Shown here in pieces: positions 9,477 to 19,124 of a stretch of 64,000 bases of DNA. Below the pieces are notes generated by a model, which did not search any database, was not told the DNA's origin, and was given only the letters and a program-made list of their open reading frames with translations. Position 1 is the first letter of the stretch, and each line of letters starts with the position of its first letter. The DNA lies in assembly GCF_000021945.1 (NCBI RefSeq), contig NC_011831.1, positions 3,609,353-3,673,352 of the forward strand, read 5' to 3'. Origin of the DNA: Chloroflexus aggregans DSM 9485. Its GTDB lineage: Bacteria; Chloroflexota; Chloroflexia; Chloroflexales; Chloroflexaceae. The position numbers and the translations under genes were made by a program.

Positions 9477-10403
9477 ATGTTGAATACCGTTCATCTGCAA
9501 ACCTTTCTGGCCGTCGTGGAAACCGGTTCATTTTCAGCGGCAGCTAAACGTCTGCATATGTCGCAACCGGCGGTCAGCCAGCAAATCCGTGCCCTTGAGG
9601 AGCAGATGGGTGGGGTGCGCTTGTTCCGGCGTAGCGGACAGCAGATGGTGCTTACACTGGCCGGTGAGCAGTTACTCAGTAATGCGCGGGAACTGGTAGC
9701 TATGGCCGAACGAACGGTGCAGGCCGTGAGCGCACTCCGTGGTCAGATCGGTGGGCGGGTCAGGATGGGGTGTGTCACCGGTGGAGCCGAGGCGTTTCTG
9801 CCGTATGCGCTGGCGATTGTTCAGCGCCAGTACCCGGCAGTCACGGTTGAAGTCGAGGTACAAGCCGCCGACCGATTGTTAGAAGGTCTCGGTGAGCGGC
9901 TCTTCGATCTGGTGTTGGTGAATGATACACCAAGACGGCGTGGCTTCGAGACGCGATTGTTGGCCGTTGAACGGTTGGTGCTGGTTGCGTTGAGCGGGCA
10001 TCCGCTTTTGCCGGCAGAGCAGGTTCCAGCCGGTGTCTTACACGATTACCCCTTGGCCTTACCACGTGTCGGTCATCCGTTGCGGCGCGTGATTGAAGAC
10101 GGCTTACGCCGTCGTGGGGTCAACGTGTCCGATCTCCGGATTGTATTGGAGGCTGATAGCCCACTACTCTTACGGACCGCTGTTGAGGCCGGCATAGCAT
10201 TAGCGTTCTTACCGGTTAGTTTGTTGCCGGCTCGGCTGGAACGGCTGGGCATTGTTGCATTAGCCGGTCAACCGGTGGCCCAAGAATGGCATCTCGTTCG
10301 GCTGCGTGAACGCGCACCGGCGCACGTTGTCGATCTTATGTACGAGACGTTGTTGGGTGAAGAAACGCGCTCAGTGCTCTTACAATTGGGATTGACGACG
10401 TAA
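9477..10403 (+). CDS. LysR-family transcriptional regulator
   Basis: The N-terminal winged helix-turn-helix is clear: FLAVVETGSFSAAAKRLHMS followed by QPAVSQQIRALEE (residues 9-41). A long periplasmic-binding-protein-like effector domain occupies residues 90-295. Length (308) is standard. LysR proteins bind DNA as tetramers and respond to a small molecule, which cannot be predicted here. It begins 5 bp after terC and is read in the same direction, unlike the divergent layout common for this family, so it may be cotranscribed with terC rather than drive it from a shared intergenic region. Confidence 0.9.
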   Translation: MLNTVHLQTFLAVVETGSFSAAAKRLHMSQPAVSQQIRALEEQMGGVRLFRRSGQQMVLTLAGEQLLSNARELVAMAERTVQAVSALRGQIGGRVRMGCVTGGAEAFLPYALAIVQRQYPAVTVEVEVQAADRLLEGLGERLFDLVLVNDTPRRRGFETRLLAVERLVLVALSGHPLLPAEQVPAGVLHDYPLALPRVGHPLRRVIEDGLRRRGVNVSDLRIVLEADSPLLLRTAVEAGIALAFLPVSLLPARLERLGIVALAGQPVAQEWHLVRLRERAPAHVVDLMYETLLGEETRSVLLQLGLTT

Positions 10404-10438
10404 TGCCGAGCTACAGCAACCTGATAGTATGAGGTTTT

Positions 10439-11680
10439 ATGTACGATGTGATCATTATTGGCGCCGGGATCGCCGGTTTAGCCGCAGCCCATGCCTTGCA
10501 CGCCGCCGGTTGCAACGTGCTCGTCGTTGAGGCGCGGCAGCGCATTGGTGGTCGGATCTGGACCGACCGGAGCTACGGGCCGGTTGAGTTTGGCGCCGAA
10601 TTTATTCACGGTCATCGCGCTGCGACGTGGGAACTGGTGCAACGGACCGGTCTCAGCACGTCACGCTGGGGACGCGACCGCCGGTTTGCGTTAGACGGCC
10701 AGATGCTGACCGATACCGATCCGGTCGTGCAAGCGGTTTATCAACTGTACCGGCAAATCTGCCAATATCGTGGCCCCGAAGTGAGTGTCGCCGACTTGAT
10801 TGCGCGACTGTCGCCGTCACCGCACGTGCAGACGCTCATCGGGCGCTGGCTGGCAAATCTCGAAGGGGCTGACTTAACTCGTTTGAGTGCAACAGCTCTC
10901 TCCCGTGAGCGTCGGCTGAGTACCATGGGTGAAGATAACTTTCACATTGATGGTGGCTATGACCAGTTACTCGATCCGCTCTGTGCCGGGATTGCGATTG
11001 AGCTAGGGGTGGCCGTGACGAACGTGGTTTGGTCGGCCAATCGGGTTGACGTCATCCTTGCCGATAAGCGCCGACTTCAGGCTCGCCGCGTGGTCATTAC
11101 CGTACCGGTCTCACTGTTGCAAGCCGGTCAACCGCGGTTCGATCCACCGCTGCCGGCTGACAAACAAGCTGCGATTCACGCTATTCCAATGGGCCACGTC
11201 ACCAAGTTAGTCCTTTGGTTTGATCGGCAGTTTTGGTCATCCTTTACCGTACTGAGCACTAATAACACCATTGCCACGTGGTGGCCGGTTACGAGTGCGC
11301 ATGTACCAACATTGATGGGCTACACGGGTGGGCAGCAGGCGGTGGTGGTGTCCGAGTTAGGTGAAGCCAGAGCAATAACCGTTGCACTCGAAGAACTGAG
11401 CACCTTGTTTCAAGTTGACGCGGCAGCCTACTATCGTAACGGTCGGTTGATCGACTGGTCAAGCGATCCGTGGAGTCGGGGGGCATACACCTACAGTGCA
11501 GCGACAACACCGGCGGCGCGCGCCGTGCTCGCTACTCCGCTCGATCCACTCTTCTTTGCCGGCGAAGCGACCGTCACCGGGGCTGAGATCGCTACCGTAC
11601 ATGGTGCGTTTGAGAGTGGGCGCCGGGTGGCGCGTCAGATCTTGTTGGCCCGTCAAGCGCAGATTCAAACATACCTCTAA
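10439..11680 (+). CDS. Flavin-containing amine oxidase
   Basis: A 413-residue FAD-dependent oxidoreductase of the monoamine/polyamine oxidase fold. The dinucleotide-binding motif IIGAGIAGLAAAHALHAAG is at the N-terminus, followed by the RIGGRIWT motif and FGAEFIHG. The C-terminal FAD-contact block LFFAGEATVTGAEIATVHGA is intact near residues 370-395. Substrate cannot be read from sequence; polyamines or monoamines are typical. It stands alone, about 35 bp after the LysR gene and 100 bp before dnaK. Confidence 0.85.
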   Translation: MYDVIIIGAGIAGLAAAHALHAAGCNVLVVEARQRIGGRIWTDRSYGPVEFGAEFIHGHRAATWELVQRTGLSTSRWGRDRRFALDGQMLTDTDPVVQAVYQLYRQICQYRGPEVSVADLIARLSPSPHVQTLIGRWLANLEGADLTRLSATALSRERRLSTMGEDNFHIDGGYDQLLDPLCAGIAIELGVAVTNVVWSANRVDVILADKRRLQARRVVITVPVSLLQAGQPRFDPPLPADKQAAIHAIPMGHVTKLVLWFDRQFWSSFTVLSTNNTIATWWPVTSAHVPTLMGYTGGQQAVVVSELGEARAITVALEELSTLFQVDAAAYYRNGRLIDWSSDPWSRGAYTYSAATTPAARAVLATPLDPLFFAGEATVTGAEIATVHGAFESGRRVARQILLARQAQIQTYL

Positions 11681-11781
11681 CATCCCGCTAGTGTATCGTT
11701 GCTAGAAAACAGGTACACTACACACAGAAACAACAACGCCCCGTAGGGTGTACGACAACATTGCGATGGGAGGCCATTACT

Positions 11782-13662
11782 ATGGGCAAAATTGTAGGAA
11801 TTGACTTGGGCACGACCAACTCGTGCATTGCGGTGATGGAAGGCGGTGATGTAGTTGTCATCCCCAACGCCGAAGGCAACCGCACGACACCGTCGGTCGT
11901 GGCGTTTACGAAGAATGGTGAACGGTTAGTCGGCTTGACCGCGAAGCGTCAAGCAACGATTAACCCGGAAAATACGCTCTATTCGGTGAAGCGGTTTATC
12001 GGTCGCTCGTTTGATGAAGTAACTGAAGAGCGTGAGCGGGTACCCTTCAAGGTTGTGAAGGGGCCGCGTAACGACGTGCGTATCTATGTACCACAGACCG
12101 GCAAAGAGTATGCACCGCAGGAGATCTCGGCAATGGTCTTGCAGAAGCTCAAAGCTGACGCCGAGGCCTTCCTTGGTGAGCCGGTGACTCAGGCGGTGAT
12201 TACGGTGCCGGCCTATTTCAACGATAGTCAGCGTCAGGCGACGAAAGACGCCGGTAAGATTGCCGGGCTGGAAGTATTGCGCATCATTAACGAGCCGACG
12301 GCTGCGGCACTGGCCTATGGTCTTGATAAGAAGAAAGACGAGACCATCCTCGTCTTCGACCTCGGTGGTGGTACGTTCGACGTGAGTATCCTCGAGGTTG
12401 GTGATGGTGTCATCGAGGTCAAGGCGACGAGCGGTGACACCCATCTTGGTGGTGACGACTACGATGCCGCCATCGTCAACTGGATCATCGATGAGTTCCG
12501 CAAAGATCAGGGCATTGACCTGAGCAAAGACCGACAAGCTTTGCAACGGCTCAAAGAGGCGGCGGAAAAGGCCAAGATGGAACTCAGCTCGATGATGGAG
12601 ACTGAGATCAACCTGCCCTTCATCACGGCTGATGCCAGTGGGCCGAAGCATCTGGCGATGAAGTTGACGCGGGCTAAGTTCGAGCAATTGACGGCGCATC
12701 TGACCGAACGCTTGCGCGATCCTGTGTTGCGCGCGCTAAAAGATGCCGGCTTGCAGCCGAGCCAGATTGATGAAGTGGTACTGGTTGGTGGTTCGACCCG
12801 CATGCCGGTTGTGCAAGAGTTGGTGCGCAAGATGCTCGGCAAAGAGCCGAACAAGAGTGTCAACCCAGACGAAGTAGTGGCGGTTGGCGCTGCGATCCAG
12901 GCTGCCGTGCTGGGTGGTGAAGTCAAAGACGTGCTGCTGCTTGACGTGACGCCGCTGTCGCTCGGTGTGGAGACGCTCGGTGGTGTGATGACGAAGCTAA
13001 TCGAGCGCAACACGACCATCCCGACCCGCAAGACCGAAATCTTCTCGACCGCAGCCGATGGTCAGACGGCGGTTGACATCCACATCTTGCAGGGTGAGCG
13101 TGAGATGGCGGCGGACAATATCTCACTGGGTCGCTTCCGCCTCGAGGGTATTCCGCCGGCGCCGCGTGGTGTGCCGCAGATCGAGGTAACGTTCGATATT
13201 GACGCGAACGGTATCTTGAATGTGAGCGCACGTGATAAAGCGACCGGTAAGGAGCAGCGGATTACGATCACCGCAAGCACTAACCTCTCGAAAGAGGAAG
13301 TGGAGCGGATGGTTCGCGAGGCACAGCTCCACGCTGCTGAAGACAAGGCGCGCCGTGAGTTGGTTGAGCTGAAGAATCAGGCCGATAGCCTCGCCTATCA
13401 GGCTGAGAAGTCGCTCAAGGAGCTGGGTGACAAGGTTGATAGCATTGAGCGCAGCCGGATCGAGAACTTGATCAAAGACCTGCGCGAGGCTATTGCCAAG
13501 GAGGAGCGCAGCCGCATCCAACAACTCTCGAACGAGTTGCAGCAGGCGGTGTTCAAGATCTCGCAGGCGGCTTACGGCGATGGTGCTACCCCAGGTGCCG
13601 GCGGTAGCAGCAGTGGCCGTAAGGATGATGGGGTCGTCGAAGGTGAGTATACCGTGAACTAA
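11782..13662 (+). CDS. dnaK: Chaperone protein DnaK (Hsp70)
   Basis: ATP-driven folding chaperone, 626 residues from the ATG at 11782. Seven extra in-frame codons exist upstream (from 11761), but a GGGAGG site at 11765-11770 points to 11782 and the protein then starts [14 protein letters not shown] as usual. The nucleotide-binding domain has [18 protein letters not shown] and the [10 protein letters not shown] block. The substrate domain runs from about residue 390, followed by the helical lid and a Gly/Ser-rich tail. The expected partners grpE and dnaJ are not adjacent, and no CIRCE element is visible upstream. Confidence 0.98.
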   Translation: MGKIVGIDLGTTNSCIAVMEGGDVVVIPNAEGNRTTPSVVAFTKNGERLVGLTAKRQATINPENTLYSVKRFIGRSFDEVTEERERVPFKVVKGPRNDVRIYVPQTGKEYAPQEISAMVLQKLKADAEAFLGEPVTQAVITVPAYFNDSQRQATKDAGKIAGLEVLRIINEPTAAALAYGLDKKKDETILVFDLGGGTFDVSILEVGDGVIEVKATSGDTHLGGDDYDAAIVNWIIDEFRKDQGIDLSKDRQALQRLKEAAEKAKMELSSMMETEINLPFITADASGPKHLAMKLTRAKFEQLTAHLTERLRDPVLRALKDAGLQPSQIDEVVLVGGSTRMPVVQELVRKMLGKEPNKSVNPDEVVAVGAAIQAAVLGGEVKDVLLLDVTPLSLGVETLGGVMTKLIERNTTIPTRKTEIFSTAADGQTAVDIHILQGEREMAADNISLGRFRLEGIPPAPRGVPQIEVTFDIDANGILNVSARDKATGKEQRITITASTNLSKEEVERMVREAQLHAAEDKARRELVELKNQADSLAYQAEKSLKELGDKVDSIERSRIENLIKDLREAIAKEERSRIQQLSNELQQAVFKISQAAYGDGATPGAGGSSSGRKDDGVVEGEYTVN

Positions 13663-13679
13663 GCAACGGTACGATGCTT

Positions 13680-13710
13680 GGGATGGGTCATCGCACCCGT
13701 CCCTTTTTTT
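13680..13710 (+). terminator. Rho-independent terminator of dnaK (first copy)
   Basis: GGGATGGGT and ACCCGTCCC form a 9-bp stem (one G-T pair) around a CATCGC loop, followed by seven Ts. It begins 17 bp after the dnaK stop. Confidence 0.9.
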
Positions 13711-13756
13711 GCTGACAATTTTTGTTTTAGGGTTGGTCGGGCGGAACTTCTGTCTC

Positions 13757-13788
13757 GGGATGGGTCATCGCACCTGTCCCTTTTTTTT
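13757..13788 (+). terminator. Second, nearly identical terminator copy
   Basis: The same 24-base hairpin as at 13680-13703 with one change (ACCTGTCCC in the 3' arm), followed by eight Ts. It lies 77 bp further on. The hairpin and T run are also the last coding bases of the convergent cyclase gene. Confidence 0.8.
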
Positions 13789-16700
13789 GCTCTGTTCACT
13801 CGTGAGCGGGGCGGTTTTCGTCGCGATTGGGAAGAATAATCCTACTTGCCAGCGAATGAGTCGTGCTTTCCAGCGTTTTCGCCAAGGTAGTGACATCTGG
13901 GCCAGCGCTTCATAGCTGCGCAAAAGGTAGATCGCTAGGGGAGGAGCTTGATCGATTTGCTCGAGGGCTTGCAGCGCTAACTCGTAGGCTTGCTGGGTTG
14001 CACTGTTCAGCAACGCGATCCGGGCGGCGAGCACGGTGTGCCAAATCTGATCGGCACGGCTAACGCGGTTTGGATCGGTAAATAAATTGCTCGCTGCTTG
14101 CCATTCATTGATCGCTGCCGGCAAATTACCGGCGATCAGATAAATCTCGACGGCGCTTAAGCGCCCCCAAATTTGCACCTGATGATCACGGCTGCGTTCG
14201 CCATAGGCCAAAATCTCGGACAAACCGGCCAGTGCAGTGGTCATCTGACCGGTTCGCACCTGGAGCATACTCAGCAAGGCGCGACATTCGACCCAGCGGC
14301 GGGTATCGCCGATTTGCTTGGCAATTGTCAAACCAAGGTGCAATGCGGCCTGTGCGCGCTTCCAGTCGCCTCGGCCAAGCGCAGCTAACCCGTGGGCTTG
14401 CGCGATCCACGCCACTGTGGCCGGATCACCTAACGCTTGTGCGAGCTGCATCGATTTTCGGCGGTACCTACCGGCAAGAATCGGCAAGCGGTTGAGGATG
14501 ATGCTCATATGCGCGTATGCCCGTGCCCGTGCGTGCGCTAAGCCGATGGCGTTGGCGAAGGTTAATGCCCGCAGTGTACTGTGGACGAGGGTGATCGGAT
14601 CGCGTTGGTAGTAGTCGAGCTGGACGAGTAAGGTAGTTGCTCGTGCAATCTCAAGCAGGTTTATGCCGTCTGGTAGCAGTTGCGAACGGATGCCAAACAG
14701 TTGCAAACTCTGCCGCATAATTTCTGCTAATGCCGGCCAGAGCATTGCTCGTCGTGCCTCCGGTAACGGCAGCCCAAGGTGGGTAAATGCGCTCTGTAAA
14801 CAGCGATAGCTCTCGGCTAGTCGCCCTTGCCCGTAAAACGCTTCGGCAAGCATTCGTTCGCGCCGTCCACGTACTTGCGGCTGTAGATCATTACCGATTT
14901 GATTGGCTTGACTGAGTAGTTCAATAGCCCGTGCATAATCACCGGTATAGAGGGCTAATTCACCCGCACGATCAAGATACGGACGAGCACGGATCGGCTC
15001 ACCGGCTGCTTGCCAGTGATACGCAATCGTGGTCGCTTGGAGCGGATCGTGACCGACGGTTTGCTCAAGATACTCTGCCAAACGTCCATGCAGTTGCCGC
15101 CGCTGCGCAAAACTCATGAGGTTGTAGATCGCTTCGGCAACTGCTGCCGGACGAAAAGCGTAGAACGGATGAGGTTCGAGGCGTTCGAGCGAAATGAGAC
15201 CGGACTGTTGTAACTCGAAGAGCTGCCCGATCAGTTGCTGTTCGTTCAGATTGGTCGGGTGAATGGCAGCTAACGTTGTCGTGTCAAATTCAACTCCGAT
15301 AACACTGGCTGCTTTGAGCGTCAATTGCTGATCGAGTGCTAACTGATCAAATCGGCTGGTAATCAATCCCTGCACAGTTGCCGGCAGGCGTACCATCTGG
15401 TTGGCCGTACTGCTCGCACCCGGTACAAATCGGCAGATACCCTGCTGGCGCATGACTAATCCTGCATCACGTAGGGCTTTGGCCAATTCGATACTGAAAA
15501 ATGGATGCCCTTGCGTCTGCTCGGCAATCATACGCCAGATTGACTCATCGACATGCTCAACGCCAAAGATTTGGGCAATGAGATCGTGAACCAACGGTGG
15601 GCTAAGGCCGCTTAATTTGATATGCTCGATCGATGGGTGATAAATCAGTCGGCGCTGCACTTCCATCTGGTTCAGTGGTGGTCGTCCGGTGGTAACCAGC
15701 AAGATGGGGGGACGCCGATCGAGCAATTCGGCCAGCAAAACCCACGTCGCCTCGTCGAGCCACTGAATGTCTTCAATGACAAGGACAAGCAGTACACGAG
15801 TGGCAGCACTGACGAGTAGGCTGATCAAACTTTCTCGTAATCGCTCGGCGTGGGCCGGGGCTAAGGTTGTTGGTTGAATTGCTTGGCCGCTTAACGTGGT
15901 CGGCCACAATTCGTTGGCAACCTCGTAAACCGTATCCGTCAGATCGGTTAGACGTGGATCACCGAGAAGGCTGGGGAGACAGGTCCGCAGGGTGTTATAC
16001 GGACTGCGATCGATGGGTCGGGCAATGCCGCTTAGGACAACCGCACCCCGGCTTCGCGCCTGCGCGAGAAACGTCTGCACGAGGTGCGATTTGCCGATGC
16101 CGACCTCACCGGTGATGAGCACCCCGCTGCCACGTCCTTTTTGCAAATCTGCGAGTCGGTCCTGGAGAAATGCTAACTCGCTTGCTCGCCCGATCAGCTT
16201 GTCGCTATGCCGGCCAATCGTTGTGATCTCTTGATGATGACTGTTCGGTGTCGTCGGTAGCGGTTGGAAGACGTTGATCGGATCGGGAATGCCGCGGAGG
16301 TGCAACGGTGGCAAAGCACTAAAACTGATATGTTCACGACACGCAGCGACCGTCTCACCGTCACACAAAATTGGTACGTTTTGCTGATGGGCTGCCTGCA
16401 TCAGTCGTGCGGCTCGATTGACAACCGTGCCCATCATCGTATATTCGCGCCGTTCTTGCCCTCCGACCGAACTGCACAAAGCTTGCCCGCTGGTCACACC
16501 GATTGCACATGCGAAACCCAGATCGGTCAATGTTTGCACAATGTCTTGAGCCGCTAACACACCGCGCAGGGTATCATCTTCGTGGGCAAACGGTGGTAAG
16601 CCGAAAGCCGCCAATAATGTCGGCCCCTTACTATCGGTACCAAGCCGATTGATACTACCTTCGTAGCGGTACAAGCAGGTCTGAATGGCACGAATCACGG

Positions 16701-17559
16701 CTTGCGCTGCCGGGAGGGGCGTCTCGGCAGTGAGGCTACCTAAATGAATAAAGAGAACGGTCACGTACCGTAGCTCGGCGAGCCATGCGCTATGCCCGGC
16801 GTCGATGCGCGTGAGGATCGCTTTGGGGACATATGCGCGCAGAAGTTCGAGCTGTTCCGGTACTATCTCGATCTCGCGTAACGCCTGTAACGGCACATCA
16901 TCGAGCAAGGCGGTCAGCTTCCGATGTCCATTCGGCAGCGGTACGGTTTCACACCATTGCCGCACGAGTTCCCACGCAGTATTCGTTAAGGCCACCTCAC
17001 CCGGTGGTGCTGCTGCTTCCGCCGCTCCCGCTTCTTGAACTGCGTCGCCGGTAATCAGTAATTCCCACCGCCCAAATACTCCACCGAGATGCATGATCGT
17101 GACTTCGCCTGCACCGATCCCGACTCGGGCACGCAGTCGGCGGGCTTGCTCATCAATCACCGCCGTGCTCCATACTGCCGGCGCCATCATCATCTGAATT
17201 GCCAGGCCACATTGCACGGCGCGTCGGGTAAGGATCGTCAACGACTCATCGCCGTACCACAGCGCAATCAGACCATCACCGGAGAATTTGATGACATCGC
17301 CGCCATGCGCCGTGACAATCCTTACCAAATGCCCAAAGTAGAGGTCGAGAATCTGTGTCAGTTCTTCTGCACCTGCCGGATTCGTCTGCGTTAAGTGTTC
17401 GGTAAGCGCAGTGAAACCCGATAGATCGGCCACCAGAATGGCTGCTGAACATGTTTCCAGCGCCGGTTCGAGCTGCCCATCGACCCCCAGACTTTGCAGC
17501 CGGCGTCGAATGAGACCGGGAAGATAGCAGGCGAGTTCACTGAGGTGAGCAAGCATCAT
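13765..17559 (-). CDS. Soluble-adenylyl-cyclase-like protein: two cyclase domains, AAA ATPase, TPR repeats
   Basis: A 1264-residue signalling protein. Cyclase domain 1 (about residues 30-200) has VADLSGFTALTEHL and KFSGDGLIALW, keeping both metal aspartates. Domain 2 (about 265-430) reads FIHLGS where FxDxxGF is expected, then DSKGPTLLAAFG, so it is probably not catalytic alone. A P-loop ATPase follows (GEVGIGKSHLVQTFL, near residue 490), then TPR-like helices to the end. This C1-C2-NTPase-TPR order is that of bicarbonate-responsive soluble adenylyl cyclases. The last residues (SKKKGQVR) are encoded within the second dnaK-side terminator copy. It is read toward dnaK. Confidence 0.88.
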   Translation of the reverse strand: MMLAHLSELACYLPGLIRRRLQSLGVDGQLEPALETCSAAILVADLSGFTALTEHLTQTNPAGAEELTQILDLYFGHLVRIVTAHGGDVIKFSGDGLIALWYGDESLTILTRRAVQCGLAIQMMMAPAVWSTAVIDEQARRLRARVGIGAGEVTIMHLGGVFGRWELLITGDAVQEAGAAEAAAPPGEVALTNTAWELVRQWCETVPLPNGHRKLTALLDDVPLQALREIEIVPEQLELLRAYVPKAILTRIDAGHSAWLAELRYVTVLFIHLGSLTAETPLPAAQAVIRAIQTCLYRYEGSINRLGTDSKGPTLLAAFGLPPFAHEDDTLRGVLAAQDIVQTLTDLGFACAIGVTSGQALCSSVGGQERREYTMMGTVVNRAARLMQAAHQQNVPILCDGETVAACREHISFSALPPLHLRGIPDPINVFQPLPTTPNSHHQEITTIGRHSDKLIGRASELAFLQDRLADLQKGRGSGVLITGEVGIGKSHLVQTFLAQARSRGAVVLSGIARPIDRSPYNTLRTCLPSLLGDPRLTDLTDTVYEVANELWPTTLSGQAIQPTTLAPAHAERLRESLISLLVSAATRVLLVLVIEDIQWLDEATWVLLAELLDRRPPILLVTTGRPPLNQMEVQRRLIYHPSIEHIKLSGLSPPLVHDLIAQIFGVEHVDESIWRMIAEQTQGHPFFSIELAKALRDAGLVMRQQGICRFVPGASSTANQMVRLPATVQGLITSRFDQLALDQQLTLKAASVIGVEFDTTTLAAIHPTNLNEQQLIGQLFELQQSGLISLERLEPHPFYAFRPAAVAEAIYNLMSFAQRRQLHGRLAEYLEQTVGHDPLQATTIAYHWQAAGEPIRARPYLDRAGELALYTGDYARAIELLSQANQIGNDLQPQVRGRRERMLAEAFYGQGRLAESYRCLQSAFTHLGLPLPEARRAMLWPALAEIMRQSLQLFGIRSQLLPDGINLLEIARATTLLVQLDYYQRDPITLVHSTLRALTFANAIGLAHARARAYAHMSIILNRLPILAGRYRRKSMQLAQALGDPATVAWIAQAHGLAALGRGDWKRAQAALHLGLTIAKQIGDTRRWVECRALLSMLQVRTGQMTTALAGLSEILAYGERSRDHQVQIWGRLSAVEIYLIAGNLPAAINEWQAASNLFTDPNRVSRADQIWHTVLAARIALLNSATQQAYELALQALEQIDQAPPLAIYLLRSYEALAQMSLPWRKRWKARLIRWQVGLFFPIATKTAPLTSEQSKKKGQVR

Positions 17560-17776
17560 GGCGGATCATCCACACCTTCGCTTACCGCTTCTCAAAAAAG
17601 TGATCATCGGTGGAGATCGATATGGATACATTTTGGGTCGCAAATGATTGTTTGATCTGTTTGATTATGGATCAGAGTAGGCTGCAACGCAAGCGAAGAT
17701 GTTCGATAGGTAACAGATCACCTTCGCCGAGGGTATCTTGAGCGATAAGCGAGTATTGGGAAGCGATGCAGCCCGA

Positions 17777-19042
17777 TCAAGCGGAAACAGAAACCGCTAC
17801 AGCCGGCTGCGGTGCTGTTTCGGTGAGCGAGTAAACCGTAAGCGGATGCGCCTTTCCCTTCACGTGAAGCTGACGTGAGAGATCGCTGGCAAAGATGGTT
17901 TTAACGTACTGATACAGCGGTTCCGAGATCAAGATTTCGCCCTTACCGGCAGCACTCTCGATTCGTTTAGTAGTATTGACTGTGTCGCCTATCACGTCAT
18001 AAAACTTAATGGTGTCGCTGCCCAACAATCCTTCGACCACTTGACCACAATGTAACCCAATGCCGGCACCTAACTGTTCGGGCGCAAGGAGCGGTGTGAT
18101 CTGTTGTTGAATCTCGGCAGCAGCCCGTACTGCTTCAAGGGGCTGAGCAAAGATTGCCATCACCTCGTCAGCCGATATTTTCCATTTGATGACCCGATGT
18201 CGATCCAACACATCTTCAACTGCACAATAATACTGACTGAGCAGCGTAACCGTTTCTTCCGGTGAATGGGCTTCACTCCATTGCGTAAAGCCACGAATAT
18301 CGATAAACATAATTGTTCGCTGTTGACGTTGCTGATGCAGCAATTCTGGTTGGATAAGGGAGATGTTGAGCAGCTCACGCCCAAGCAGCCACTCCGAAAA
18401 GGTCTTTAATTTGGTCGTGGTATCACGGAGTAGACCTAGATAATGTTGGCTCGTTGCATTGGCTAAGCCGATTGCCACACCGAAAAAGAGCAGGGATAAT
18501 CCGATGAACTGGTGACTGGTATCGGAAAAGAAGGTGGTGAGGTTTTCTGTCTGGTTGGGGTTGGTCTGCGTTTCAAAAATATAGTACATCAAAAAGATAA
18601 TTCCGGTACGGATGATGTTCTCAATAATAATCAGAAGATCTTTGATCGATTTACGTTTGGTAAACCCTTGGAGTAATTGAGTAAGGCCGATCAAGAACCC
18701 GAACAACGGATAAAATCTATGATTAAGGTCATTCCAAAAAGTTATTCCTTCGATTGAAAACTCGATGGCGATGTATAGTGATGGAGCAATGAGATTGCCA
18801 AGGAAACGGTAGAAGGGCGATTTAGTGCTATATATTGTCAGGAAATACCCTTGGATCAAACTGCTGAAGAGAAGAACGTATGGATCAAAAGAGAGAAAGT
18901 AATTCTTTTGATAGTCGATAAGCGATTCGAGTAAAATGTTAGCAAGGGCAAAATGAATTGAGTTTCCGAAGAGTTCGAGCATATAGTGAGTAATGAATGA
19001 GCCATTGAGGCGTCGTTCGACCAGATTTGGTACGGTATGCAT
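17777..19042 (-). CDS. Membrane-anchored class III adenylate/guanylate cyclase
   Basis: 421 residues. The first half is hydrophobic with about six likely membrane segments (residues 20-210). The C-terminal cyclase domain (about 235-405) contains FIDIRGFTQWSE, KISADEVMAIFAQ and YDVIGDTVNTTKRIE, which supply the metal aspartates and the transition-state Asn/Arg pair. It is therefore likely active, probably making cAMP. About 215 bp separate it from the soluble-type cyclase downstream on the same strand; I see no strong motif in that gap. The N-terminal region is more AT-rich than its surroundings and matches no sensor module I can name. Confidence 0.85.
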   Translation of the reverse strand: MHTVPNLVERRLNGSFITHYMLELFGNSIHFALANILLESLIDYQKNYFLSFDPYVLLFSSLIQGYFLTIYSTKSPFYRFLGNLIAPSLYIAIEFSIEGITFWNDLNHRFYPLFGFLIGLTQLLQGFTKRKSIKDLLIIIENIIRTGIIFLMYYIFETQTNPNQTENLTTFFSDTSHQFIGLSLLFFGVAIGLANATSQHYLGLLRDTTTKLKTFSEWLLGRELLNISLIQPELLHQQRQQRTIMFIDIRGFTQWSEAHSPEETVTLLSQYYCAVEDVLDRHRVIKWKISADEVMAIFAQPLEAVRAAAEIQQQITPLLAPEQLGAGIGLHCGQVVEGLLGSDTIKFYDVIGDTVNTTKRIESAAGKGEILISEPLYQYVKTIFASDLSRQLHVKGKAHPLTVYSLTETAPQPAVAVSVSA

Positions 19043-19124
19043 AGTAGATTCTCCCGTTCAAGCGAGGGACTCTGCTCGAAGAAATAATGACTCACTCATC
19101 GTTGTTGGTTAAGATAACACAACG

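Noticed and set aside
11690-11781. CIRCE/HrcA element before dnaK
   Set aside because: No TTAGCACTC-N9-GAGTGCTAA repeat is present.
11926-12699. Long frame antisense to dnaK
   Set aside because: It is a shadow of the strongly biased dnaK codons; there is no ribosome site or homology.
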